Source: Prevotella sp. UBA5387
GTDB taxonomy: Bacteria; Bacteroidota; Bacteroidia; Bacteroidales; Bacteroidaceae
DNA: 51,327 bases
Direction: 5' to 3'
Assembly (NCBI GenBank): GCA_002407775.1
Contig: DHOP01000096.1
Coordinates: 15,139-66,465, forward strand
The position numbers and the translations under genes were made by a program. Position 1 is the stretch's first letter. Every line of letters begins with the position of its first letter. This document shows positions 35,409 through 42,919 of the stretch, piece by piece. The notes beneath the pieces were generated by a model. It saw nothing but the letters and a program-made list of their open reading frames with translations, searched no databases and was not told the DNA's origin.

Positions 35409-36434
35409 ATAAGTAAACAACATAGGACTTCACTAAAGGACATAGCTGCTGAGCTCGGGGTAAGCATTGCTACTGTTTCGCGTGCACTTCATGGTAGTCA
35501 TGAAGTGAGCCAATCAATGCAAGAAAGGGTCAAAGCTTTAGCCAAGGCACGCAATTATCGGCCTAATCCTTTTGCACAAAGCTTGAGAAAAGAGGCTCCC
35601 CATATCATTGGTGTTATCGTACCAGACTTGGTCACTCACTACTTTGCTTCTGTTCTTGATGGTATAGAGAACTGTGCTAGACATAATGGGTACTCGGTTT
35701 TTTCGACTAACAGCCACGAGAGTCATGAGCTTGAGAACGAGGCATTAGATAATTTCTTTGCGCTCCATGTTGATGGTATCATTGCTTGTTTGTCACAGGA
35801 TACCATCGATTATTCTCCTTACGAACGACTAGCTGAAAATGATATACCATTGGTGTTTTTTGCTCGCACTTGTCTGCCACATCTCTTCTCCCAGGTAGTT
35901 GGTAATGGGGATGTAGCCGCATACGATGCAACTAAGCATTTATTGGATATGGGTGCTTGTCGCGTCGCATTTATTGGAGGACCTAACCACCTGGATATGG
36001 TCAAGCGGCGCAAGCATGGTTATTTACAGGCTCTTCGCGATGCGGGAATTCCCATTGACCGTGACCTAGTTGCATGTGATAAAATAGATTTTGATGTTGC
36101 AAGAAAGTCTACAATGACTTTGCTACAACAGGAGAAACGTCCGGATGCTATCTTGGCCTTCAATGATATCATTACTTATGCCGCCTTTGATGCTATAAAA
36201 AGTTTAAACCTCAAGATTCCTGACGATGTTGCAATCATTGGTTTTAGTGATGGAGACAGTGCAACCTTTGTGACTCCTAAGCTTTCTGTCATCATGGACC
36301 AGGCACAAACACAAGGCTATAAGGCATGCGAGTTGCTTATCAGGCGGATTCAGGGCGACAGAAGAGTATATAAGGAAATTGTTCCCTTTATTCTCAAGTT
36401 TAGGGAAAGTAGCGAAAAATCTCACATAGAGTGA
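35409..36434 (+). CDS. LacI-family transcriptional regulator with an apparent ATA start codon
   Basis: A 341-residue LacI/GalR repressor if read from ATA at 35409. The DNA-binding domain TSLKDIAAELGVSIATVSRA is complete only when translation begins upstream of the first GTG (35505). Between the in-frame TAA at 35391 and the helix-turn-helix there is no ATG, GTG or TTG; the natural first codon by comparison with relatives is ATA, giving (M)SKQHRTSLKDI. ATT at 35403 is an alternative. The hinge YRPNPFAQSLRKEAPHIIGV and the periplasmic-binding-like sensor domain (FFARTCLPHL, GACRVAFIGGP, AIIGFSDGD) are intact. The effector sugar is unknown and no carbohydrate genes adjoin it. Confidence 0.85.
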   Translation: MSKQHRTSLKDIAAELGVSIATVSRALHGSHEVSQSMQERVKALAKARNYRPNPFAQSLRKEAPHIIGVIVPDLVTHYFASVLDGIENCARHNGYSVFSTNSHESHELENEALDNFFALHVDGIIACLSQDTIDYSPYERLAENDIPLVFFARTCLPHLFSQVVGNGDVAAYDATKHLLDMGACRVAFIGGPNHLDMVKRRKHGYLQALRDAGIPIDRDLVACDKIDFDVARKSTMTLLQQEKRPDAILAFNDIITYAAFDAIKSLNLKIPDDVAIIGFSDGDSATFVTPKLSVIMDQAQTQGYKACELLIRRIQGDRRVYKEIVPFILKFRESSEKSHIE

Positions 36435-36556
36435 TAAATTCTGAATAAAATATTTGTACACATTGTGTGTGTTCTTCAGTTATATCTTTGTTCTGACCTT
36501 TTTATGATTTAGTTTACTAAGCTCGAAGAATATCTTAAGGATTTTTGAATATAAGA

Positions 36557-36597
36557 TTCCCCTTACACAATTCCGACAAAGTCATGTGTAAGGGGAA
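36557..36597. terminator. Terminator between the LacI-family gene and hcp
   Basis: Perfect 13-bp inverted repeat: ttccccttacaca (36557-36569) and tgtgtaaggggaa (36585-36597), 15-nt loop. It ends 7 bp from the hcp stop and probably serves both convergent genes. Confidence 0.8.
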
Positions 36598-36603
36598 ATA
36601 TTC

Positions 36604-38259
36604 TTAGGCGGTTACAAATCGCTTAATGTCCTCTTCTACAGAGGAAATTGGGGCGAGTCCAAATTTGTCTACAAGTACTTGTAATACTTCAGGTGAAATA
36701 AAAGCGGGCAGGGTAGGGCCAATGTGGATATTTTTAACACCAAGACTGAGAAGAGCAAGCAACACTAGTACTGCCTTTTGCTCATACCAAGCTACATTGA
36801 AGAATATTGGAAGATCATTTACACTTTCTGCGTTAAAAATCTCACGTAGCTTCATAGCAACTACTGCCCAACTATAAGAGTCGTTGCACTGTCCAGCATC
36901 CAGCACACGGGGAATACCATTTATATCACCAAGATGAAGTTTGTTGTAGCGATATTTGGCACATCCTGAAGTTAATATTACGGTGTCTGATGGTAGAGCC
37001 TTTGCAAAATCCTCATAATATTGACGGCTCTTCATGCGTGCATCACACCCACTCATCACGATAAACTTTTTGATCGCGCCACTCTTAACAGCATCTACAA
37101 TCTGGTTTGCAAGGGCAAATACTTGTTCGTGTCCAAATCCACCAATGATTTCTCCGTGTTCTATCTCCGTAGGAGCTTTGCAGGTTTTAGCGATTGCAAT
37201 TACATCAGAAAAATCTTTATGACCATCGGGTTTAACCTTGATACGTTTCCAGCCTGGATAACCTGTGGAATTCGTGGTGAACACTCTATCTTTGTAAGAT
37301 GCCTTTGGAGTAGGTGGGACGATGCAATTGGTTGTAAAGACAATGGGACCATTGAATGTTTCAAACTCTTCCTTCTGCTTCCACCAAGCATTTCCATAGT
37401 TTCCTACCAGGTGCTTGTATTTCTTTAACTCAGGATAGAAGTGTGCCGGCAACATCTCGCTATGTGTGTAAACATCTATGCCAGTTCCCTCAGTTTGTTC
37501 CAATAGGTCTTTGATGTCTTTCAGGTCGTGACCAGAGATTAGGATGCCTGGTCGATTACTTGCCCCAATGTTTACATGTGTCATCTCTGGAGTTCCAAAA
37601 GTCGTGGAGTTAGCTTTGTCTAATAGAGCCATAGTTGTAACACCGTATTGGCCAGTTTCTACAACCAAACCAAACAGCTCATCCTGAGATGCATTTGGAT
37701 TAGATACTGTTGCCAGTGCCCGCTCCATGAACTTGATGATATCGTTTTCGGTATAACCTAACCTAGCAGCATGCTCATAATAAGCAGCCAGACCCTTGAG
37801 TCCCAAAACTGTAAGTTCCTTTAAAGAGCGACTATCTGGGTCAGGATTGCGAAGTACTGACATCTTGTGGGCATGTTCATCATATTCGCTCTTTTCCCCT
37901 TTCCATGTCAATTCTTCATATTCAGGAAGATTTACACCTTTCTCTTTGGCTAAAGCAATTAATTGATTGCGCATCTGTATTCCCCTGTCCACTCGTTGTA
38001 GGATGCTCTCGCCATCAAAGTTAGCATTGGTGATAGTGCTGAATAGAGCATCGTAAATAAACTCTCCAACCTCGTCTGTCAGAATCTCAGAGGTAGCTTC
38101 TTGAATATAATATGCAGCTGTACCTACGGCACGCACCACAGATAGCAACAAGTCCATATCATTAGCTACCTGAGGTAGCTTGCCGCAGACTCCCCGAACT
38201 GTACATCCAGTGCCAAAGGCAGTTTCCTGGCATTGGAAGCAAAACATACTGTTTCCCAT
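36604..38259 (-). CDS. hcp: Hybrid cluster protein (hydroxylamine reductase), class I
   Basis: A 551-residue cytoplasmic iron-sulfur protein. Its first cubane site is C7-x2-C10-x8-C19-x5-C25, the spacing of class I/III Hcp. Ligands of the hybrid cluster appear in IVFTTNCIVPP, MSGCDARMKSRQYYEDFA, ILTSGCAKYRYN and DAGQCNDSYSWA. Hcp reduces hydroxylamine in vitro and acts as a nitric oxide reductase or S-nitrosylase in vivo; it is a marker of nitrosative stress response. It lies 37 bp after a cupin gene on the same strand, with an HcpR-like regulator divergent from the cupin. Confidence 0.97.
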   Translation of the reverse strand: MGNSMFCFQCQETAFGTGCTVRGVCGKLPQVANDMDLLLSVVRAVGTAAYYIQEATSEILTDEVGEFIYDALFSTITNANFDGESILQRVDRGIQMRNQLIALAKEKGVNLPEYEELTWKGEKSEYDEHAHKMSVLRNPDPDSRSLKELTVLGLKGLAAYYEHAARLGYTENDIIKFMERALATVSNPNASQDELFGLVVETGQYGVTTMALLDKANSTTFGTPEMTHVNIGASNRPGILISGHDLKDIKDLLEQTEGTGIDVYTHSEMLPAHFYPELKKYKHLVGNYGNAWWKQKEEFETFNGPIVFTTNCIVPPTPKASYKDRVFTTNSTGYPGWKRIKVKPDGHKDFSDVIAIAKTCKAPTEIEHGEIIGGFGHEQVFALANQIVDAVKSGAIKKFIVMSGCDARMKSRQYYEDFAKALPSDTVILTSGCAKYRYNKLHLGDINGIPRVLDAGQCNDSYSWAVVAMKLREIFNAESVNDLPIFFNVAWYEQKAVLVLLALLSLGVKNIHIGPTLPAFISPEVLQVLVDKFGLAPISSVEEDIKRFVTA

Positions 38260-38296
38260 ACTTTTATTTCTAATTTTATGAATATAATAAATAGAT

Positions 38297-38623
38297 TTAT
38301 TTCTTAATCATCGTGAGTATCATTTTGAATTGCTCGGTTGCATTTATGGCATGAGGAGCACCTTGGGGAATGATGATCATCTGTCCGCCGTTTAATTGAA
38401 ATGTTTGCATATCAATGACAATCTCAGCTTTGCCATCTAATATTTGTAAAAAAGCATCATATGGAGCAGTATGTTCGCTTAATTTCTGCCCTTTGTCAAA
38501 GGCAAACAAAGTAATATTGCCGGCTGAAGAATGTTCAAACTCCTTACTAACAATGCCACCCTCAGCATAATTGATTAGAGAGAGAATGTCGAGCACGGTC
38601 TTTTTCTCAATTTTTTGTTCCAT
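38297..38623 (-). CDS. Small cupin-domain protein
   Basis: A 108-residue single cupin barrel. Motif 1 is degraded (LSEHTAPYDAFLQILDGKAEI) and motif 2 is IIPQGAPHAINA, keeping one His of the usual metal triad plus His in LSEH. Such proteins bind a small ligand or metal. It begins with an acidic helical stretch (EKKTVLDILSLINY). Placed directly upstream of hcp (37 bp), it probably shares the hcp transcript and the nitrosative-stress regulation, but its activity is not known. Confidence 0.82.
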   Translation of the reverse strand: MEQKIEKKTVLDILSLINYAEGGIVSKEFEHSSAGNITLFAFDKGQKLSEHTAPYDAFLQILDGKAEIVIDMQTFQLNGGQMIIIPQGAPHAINATEQFKMILTMIKK

Positions 38624-38668
38624 AGTTTCTTAAAATTTCAAGCTAAACCAATAGTTGATTTATATTTG

Positions 38669-38684
38669 CAAAGATAAAATCTTT
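38669..38684 (-). promoter_or_regulatory. Probable promoter and palindromic operator of the cupin-hcp unit
   Basis: Minus-strand TATCTTTG (38676-38669) matches TAnnTTTG, 46 bp before the cupin ATG. Overlapping it is a perfect inverted repeat AAAGAT-AAA-ATCTTT (38670-38684), a plausible binding site for the adjacent Crp/Fnr-type regulator. Confidence 0.4.
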
Positions 38685-38764
38685 ATAAGAACCATGCTGA
38701 TAACATTTGTGTCATCGCTTTAACAAAATAAGTTAAAACCTATTATAGCACGATGAAAAAGCTC

Positions 38765-38772
38765 TATATTTG
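38765..38772 (+). promoter_or_regulatory. Possible -7 box of the Crp/Fnr-type regulator
   Basis: TATATTTG matches TAnnTTTG. It lies inside the longest version of the reading frame (from 38753), which favours the ATG at 38792. A second TATATTTG at 38661-38668 would permit the longer protein, so the call is uncertain. Confidence 0.35.
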
Positions 38773-38791
38773 TATTGTAAATGTTAAGAAG

Positions 38792-39469
38792 ATGGATGAA
38801 AAATTGATTCAGAAGATAGCAGCATGTAAGCTTTTTCGAGAAATGAGTGAAAAGGAAATTGGGTTAACAATGGCAACAACTCCATTCCGAACTAAGTGCT
38901 TCGACAAAGGCGAGCTATATGCTTTAGCAGGCAGTGAGTGTCGAAATGTGGATATAGTTTTGTCAGGTAAGATGATGGCTGGTATGTCGGGACCATCTGG
39001 GAAATTTGTCAAGGTTGCCACTTTAAGTCGTGGCGATATCATTGCCCCCGCCTATTTGTTTGCTAATGACCGCTCTATGCCGGTTACCGTAATGGTTGAA
39101 GCAGATGCTACGGTCGCAAGAATCCCACTTGATAGTTTCAAGGCGTTAGTTGACCAGAATGAAAAACTGCGATGGAACTTTATTACTTTGTTATCAAATT
39201 TCAATGGCTTCCTTTCTCATAAACTCCACAACCTATCTCTTCTCAGTGTAAAAGAAAAGATAGGCAAAATGTTGTTTGATATGGCAAAGCGCCAAGGCTC
39301 AAATAGTTTTATATTGAATAAATCACGTCAAGAGATTGCAGATGAGTTTGGTATCCAGCGGTATTCGGTTTTTAGGCAGTTGGCTGAATTCCAAGATCAA
39401 GGAGCCATTAAAATTGAGGGGAAACACATTACCATTCTTGACCCTAAATTATTGAGGAATCAAGGATAA
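38792..39469 (+). CDS. Crp/Fnr-family transcriptional regulator, HcpR-like
   Basis: A 225-residue protein from the ATG at 38792 (MDEKLIQKIAACKLF); an ATG at 38753 would add 13 residues. The N-terminal cyclic-nucleotide-binding-type barrel (about 15-125) has FDKGELYALAGSECRNVDIVLSG; then comes the dimer helix; the C-terminal winged helix has NKSRQEIADEFGIQRYSVFRQLAEFQDQGAI. No FNR-type N-terminal cysteine cluster is present. Its position, divergent from cupin-hcp, matches the HcpR subgroup, which in Porphyromonas controls hcp in response to nitric oxide; that assignment is inference from context. Confidence 0.85.
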   Translation: MDEKLIQKIAACKLFREMSEKEIGLTMATTPFRTKCFDKGELYALAGSECRNVDIVLSGKMMAGMSGPSGKFVKVATLSRGDIIAPAYLFANDRSMPVTVMVEADATVARIPLDSFKALVDQNEKLRWNFITLLSNFNGFLSHKLHNLSLLSVKEKIGKMLFDMAKRQGSNSFILNKSRQEIADEFGIQRYSVFRQLAEFQDQGAIKIEGKHITILDPKLLRNQG

Positions 39470-39500
39470 GCGCTCTAACACTTCTAAATATCAAAAAAAT

Positions 39501-39875
39501 ATGGAAATACAGATTAAACGCATATATGATTCTGCCAGCCAGGATGACGGATTAAGGTTGTTAGTTGATAGATTGTGGCCAAGAGGCATAAAGAAATCTG
39601 ATTTGAAATGTGATGTTTGGGCAAAGGAGTTGGCACCTTCAACAATACTTCGTAAAACTTTCCATGCTGATATCGAAGCAAGATGGGACGATTTTATAAG
39701 AGAATATACTCAAGAATTAATGTCAAATTCTAGTTTTGAATCTTTTATGACAGAATTAATTAAGAGCAGTCTCAGTAAGATCACTTTATTATATTCATCG
39801 AAAAACAAAGATCTGAATAATGCTGTCGTATTGCGGCAATTGATGATTAGGTTTCTATCCTCTAGAACATTCTGA
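39501..39875 (+). CDS. DUF488 family protein
   Basis: A 124-residue protein with the DUF488 opening KRIYDSASQDDGLRLLVDRLWPRGIKKSDL and W-A-K-E-L-A-P-S, followed by LRKTFHADIEARWDDFIREY. The KITLLYSSKN strand near the C terminus is also typical. The biochemical role is not known. It starts 31 bp after the HcpR-like gene on the same strand and is probably co-transcribed with it. Confidence 0.85.
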   Translation: MEIQIKRIYDSASQDDGLRLLVDRLWPRGIKKSDLKCDVWAKELAPSTILRKTFHADIEARWDDFIREYTQELMSNSSFESFMTELIKSSLSKITLLYSSKNKDLNNAVVLRQLMIRFLSSRTF

Positions 39876-39944
39876 TAATATACTTAATAAATAGCAAGTG
39901 CGATTGATGCCAAATGGCAGTGCCATTAAGTATTTACTGGGTTA

Positions 39945-39988
39945 TGATTCAATCTGTTTTACAAGGTAATTCAATTTGTTTCATGCTG
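39945..39988. repeat. Two-unit copy of the 22-bp repeat family
   Basis: Units at 39945-39966 (TGATTCAATCTGTTTTAC plus AAGG) and 39967-39988 (TAATTCAATTTGTTTCAT plus GCTG). They have the same period and phase as the array at 21202-21311. Confidence 0.7.
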
Positions 39989-40141
39989 CTGTTATTATCT
40001 CAAAGCAAAAAATTACTTATGTTTTATGGAAAAAGAAGTATGTTTTACTAGAATACTAGCTAAATGGATATAAGAGAACAAGGCTTAGTTTTACTTTAGC
40101 AAAATATCAGGCAAACTTCGCGCAGCACCAATTATTATTAT

Positions 40142-40149
40142 TAACTTTG
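40142..40149 (+). promoter_or_regulatory. Probable -7 box of the DUF3078 gene
   Basis: TAACTTTG followed by GCAGG fits TAnnTTTG, 56 bp before the start codon. Confidence 0.4.
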
Positions 40150-40205
40150 CAGGAAACGGGGTAATAAAGTCTTTTTAATCACAGCAAAAGGCATTTATTT
40201 GTATT

Positions 40206-41477
40206 ATGAAGAAAAAATCCTATTCACTTGTTGTGCTTCTTGTGTTGTGTCTATCATCGATAGCCATGCAGGCACAAGTACGCTATAAATCAACACGTCA
40301 TCAATTGGTTTCAGCTGGCCAGATATCCAACAACTATGCAGACTCGCTTCGTCTGTTTGCCGACTCTCTTTTCAATAGCAATGTAAAGGTATCGTCAACA
40401 TTGACAGAACAAGATATGGCGCCTCTTTTCTTGCCTCTTGCTTTCTATCGAAGCATCAGTCATCGGGCATTTGCTCTTGACAAAGAGCTTTCTCCTTTGG
40501 ATACTCAGCTGCTCAATGTCTATCTCCAGCGTCCGGACATGGTAGAGGTTACTCAAAGTGAACTTGAGGAAATTGGCCCTGCAATAGCGCCAACTACAAT
40601 CATTGAGAAACCTACCATGATTGTGCGTCAAATGAAGCCGGAAGAACCGGAAGCGGAACCAGTGGATTTAATCGTGCTAAAACCTAATTTTTGGAATTTT
40701 AGGGGCGATTATTATTTGCAGTTCTTGCAAAACTATGTATCGGACAATTGGTATCAAGGAGGTGAGAGCAACTACTCTATGGTTGGTTCGTTGTCATTGG
40801 AAGCCAATTATAATAATAAGCAGAAGGTGAAATGGGATAACAAGTTAGAAATGAAACTAGGATTGCAAACCGCTACAAGTGACTCGCTACATAAGTTGCG
40901 TACTAATACAGATATGTTTCGCTATACTGGGAAACTTGGTCTTCAGGCATCAAAAAAATGGTACTACACTTTGCAGGTGATTGCTCAAACTCAATTCATG
41001 CGAAATTACAAGGCTAATAAGAACGAGACTCTTTCGGACTTCATGTCACCATTCAATCTGAATCTGTCACTCGGTATGGATTACACAGTAGATTGGCTGA
41101 ACCATCGTCTTACAGGCACAGTGCACTTTGCTCCATTAGCATATAACTTTAAATATGTCGACCGTTTATCTTTAGCTAAAAGAAATGGAATCACTGAAGG
41201 CAACCATTCTCTTCACGATTTCGGTTCGCAGTTCACCATGGATTTTCGTTGGAAGTTTGCCGACAATATCTCGTGGAAAACACGCCTTTATGGTTATACG
41301 ACCTACAAACGTGTGGAAATGGAGTGGGAAAACACATTAGCCTTTCAATTTAACAAATATATTTCTACCCAGATCTTTGTTTATCCTCGCTTTGACGATG
41401 ATCGACAACGAGATCCTGCACATGGATATTTTCAATTCAAGGAATTTATCTCACTGGGTTTTTCGTATAGTTTTTGA
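40206..41477 (+). CDS. DUF3078 outer-membrane-type protein
   Basis: A 423-residue exported protein with a signal peptide (about 1-22, ending SIAMQAQ). After a linker of about 100 residues, the DUF3078 region begins at KPNFWNFRGDYYLQFLQNYVSDNWYQGG and runs as alternating amphipathic beta strands (SMVGSLSLEANYNNKQKVKW, LEMKLGLQTA), ending ISLGFSYSF with a terminal Phe as in outer-membrane barrels. The family is restricted largely to Bacteroidetes and has no known function. Its last 32 bp overlap the end of the convergent SusD-like gene. Confidence 0.87.
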   Translation: MKKKSYSLVVLLVLCLSSIAMQAQVRYKSTRHQLVSAGQISNNYADSLRLFADSLFNSNVKVSSTLTEQDMAPLFLPLAFYRSISHRAFALDKELSPLDTQLLNVYLQRPDMVEVTQSELEEIGPAIAPTTIIEKPTMIVRQMKPEEPEAEPVDLIVLKPNFWNFRGDYYLQFLQNYVSDNWYQGGESNYSMVGSLSLEANYNNKQKVKWDNKLEMKLGLQTATSDSLHKLRTNTDMFRYTGKLGLQASKKWYYTLQVIAQTQFMRNYKANKNETLSDFMSPFNLNLSLGMDYTVDWLNHRLTGTVHFAPLAYNFKYVDRLSLAKRNGITEGNHSLHDFGSQFTMDFRWKFADNISWKTRLYGYTTYKRVEMEWENTLAFQFNKYISTQIFVYPRFDDDRQRDPAHGYFQFKEFISLGFSYSF

Positions 41478-42906
41478 AGGCAGTCGCACCGTTCTCTACT
41501 ATAATTCGATTCATATCGTATTCGATAGTAACGCGTTTAGTAGATTCATCGACTGTGAATTTGTCCATTCCTCCATCAAGTGGAATGAAGAACGGAATGA
41601 TAGCAGAAGTGTAATCATTTGCATTCGAAACATGACCAGCCTCCACGTTACTTAATGGCAGACGAATTCCAAGATCAGCAACACGTCTTCCCTCGCCAAT
41701 GAATATTTCTTGTCGCATGAGATAGATGAGTCGGAGAAGCGTGTCATTTGTTGAGCAATCGTCGATCATTTGTGATGTAACCGATGTTCCTGAAATATAT
41801 GGAACTAGGATTGTATGCCCTAAATCTCTGTCAAGGATTAGACCCGAGCGATATTCTTCTCCCGGCTCAGCTGCTACCGTATACATCGAACCAATAGGAT
41901 TATGACGTGTGCCTCCATTGTATCGATTATCCAAATGATCATCAAGCCCTTGATTGGTCGTTGGATCTATGGTTAGGGGTCTACTCGTCACAAGGTCTAG
42001 AAGATGATGTAACCATGATTTAGCAGTAATTCCATCATTGTTTGCTACGGCTGCTTCAGCAAGAATAAGATAGTCTTCTTCTGCCTTCGCAATAACGATT
42101 GGTCGTTGCTCATTCGATTGAGATGAGAAGCTATAGTATTTTGGATCGAGAAAATCCAGCCTGGGAAGCGGTTGAAACCAGTTCCCACCAATGGCTTCCT
42201 GAGCCGCATTAGAAACACCGTGAGTTGGGTCAAATGAAATGCTAAATGCAAAGTTGTTATCAGCATTAAGTGCCAGCTGTGCAGCCTTGGTAGCTTCATC
42301 GACGTTACCTAGTCGATAGAAAGTGCGTGCTTTCAGTGTATAGATTATAGCTAATGAGCTGTCAGCTTTTGCAAAACCAAGGGCTTTGTCAAGATCAGCG
42401 TTGGCAGTTTCTAGTTGTTCTTTCCATGTAACCACATCATCTCCCTCATGTAGAGGAAGTCCAGTAAATGTCTCTCCTGCAAGAATTCCAGCATAAGCAC
42501 GGATGCAAGAGAGCTTTAGTCTTTGAGCATCAGTAACATCTGAGTCATGTTTTGCCACAGTATTGAAGCCATAGTCAGCTTGTTCACGAAGAGTACCGAC
42601 ATAACGTTGTAGTCGTTCTATATCATAATCTGTGTTTAATAGTTTAGGTGCATCAAACACATTGCTGCTACGAGAGTAATTGTTATAATAGTTATCCGAA
42701 AGGATTTCCAAAAGCTGAGCATAGTCACCCACAGCTATTGCGAGACTTCTTTCTGCACCATTGACCCAAGATTCCATGGGATGAGGGAAACTCAGATAAG
42801 TGTTTTCGTCAACATTGGGATTTACAACTCCATCTCCTTCCAACAAATTACATGAAGAAAGAGTAATAAAGGAAAATATAATCGCGATTTTTATGATGGT
42901 TTTCAT
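41446..42906 (-). CDS. SusD/RagB-like outer-membrane lipoprotein
   Basis: A 486-residue lipoprotein: the signal ends TLSSC with lipidated C19. The body contains helix-rich TPR-like parts (ILSDNYYNNYSRSSNV, LKLSCIRAYAGILAGETFTGLPL, IYTLKARTFYRLGNVDEATK, PIVIAKAEEDYLILAEAA), the SusD layout. It would sit on the SusC-like barrel encoded 13 bp upstream and capture an oligosaccharide or peptide ligand at the cell surface. No glycosidase, sensor or anti-sigma factor gene adjoins the pair, so the ligand cannot be inferred. Confidence 0.9.
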   Translation of the reverse strand: MKTIIKIAIIFSFITLSSCNLLEGDGVVNPNVDENTYLSFPHPMESWVNGAERSLAIAVGDYAQLLEILSDNYYNNYSRSSNVFDAPKLLNTDYDIERLQRYVGTLREQADYGFNTVAKHDSDVTDAQRLKLSCIRAYAGILAGETFTGLPLHEGDDVVTWKEQLETANADLDKALGFAKADSSLAIIYTLKARTFYRLGNVDEATKAAQLALNADNNFAFSISFDPTHGVSNAAQEAIGGNWFQPLPRLDFLDPKYYSFSSQSNEQRPIVIAKAEEDYLILAEAAVANNDGITAKSWLHHLLDLVTSRPLTIDPTTNQGLDDHLDNRYNGGTRHNPIGSMYTVAAEPGEEYRSGLILDRDLGHTILVPYISGTSVTSQMIDDCSTNDTLLRLIYLMRQEIFIGEGRRVADLGIRLPLSNVEAGHVSNANDYTSAIIPFFIPLDGGMDKFTVDESTKRVTIEYDMNRIIVENGATAFKNYTKNPVR

Positions 42907-42919
42907 TGGATCAATATGA

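Larger units (their letters stand above)
39876..40205. other. Intergenic region between DUF488 and DUF3078 genes
   Basis: 330 bp. It holds a short palindrome AATGGCA-G-TGCCATT (39913-39927), a two-unit copy of the 22-bp repeat (39945-39988) and a -7 box TAACTTTG at 40142-40149. No small gene or strong terminator was seen. Confidence 0.5.

Noticed and set aside
39913..39927. Short palindrome AATGGCA-G-TGCCATT as a terminator for the DUF488 gene.
   Set aside because: The one-base centre cannot form a hairpin loop and no T-run follows. It could be a protein-binding site but nothing else supports that.
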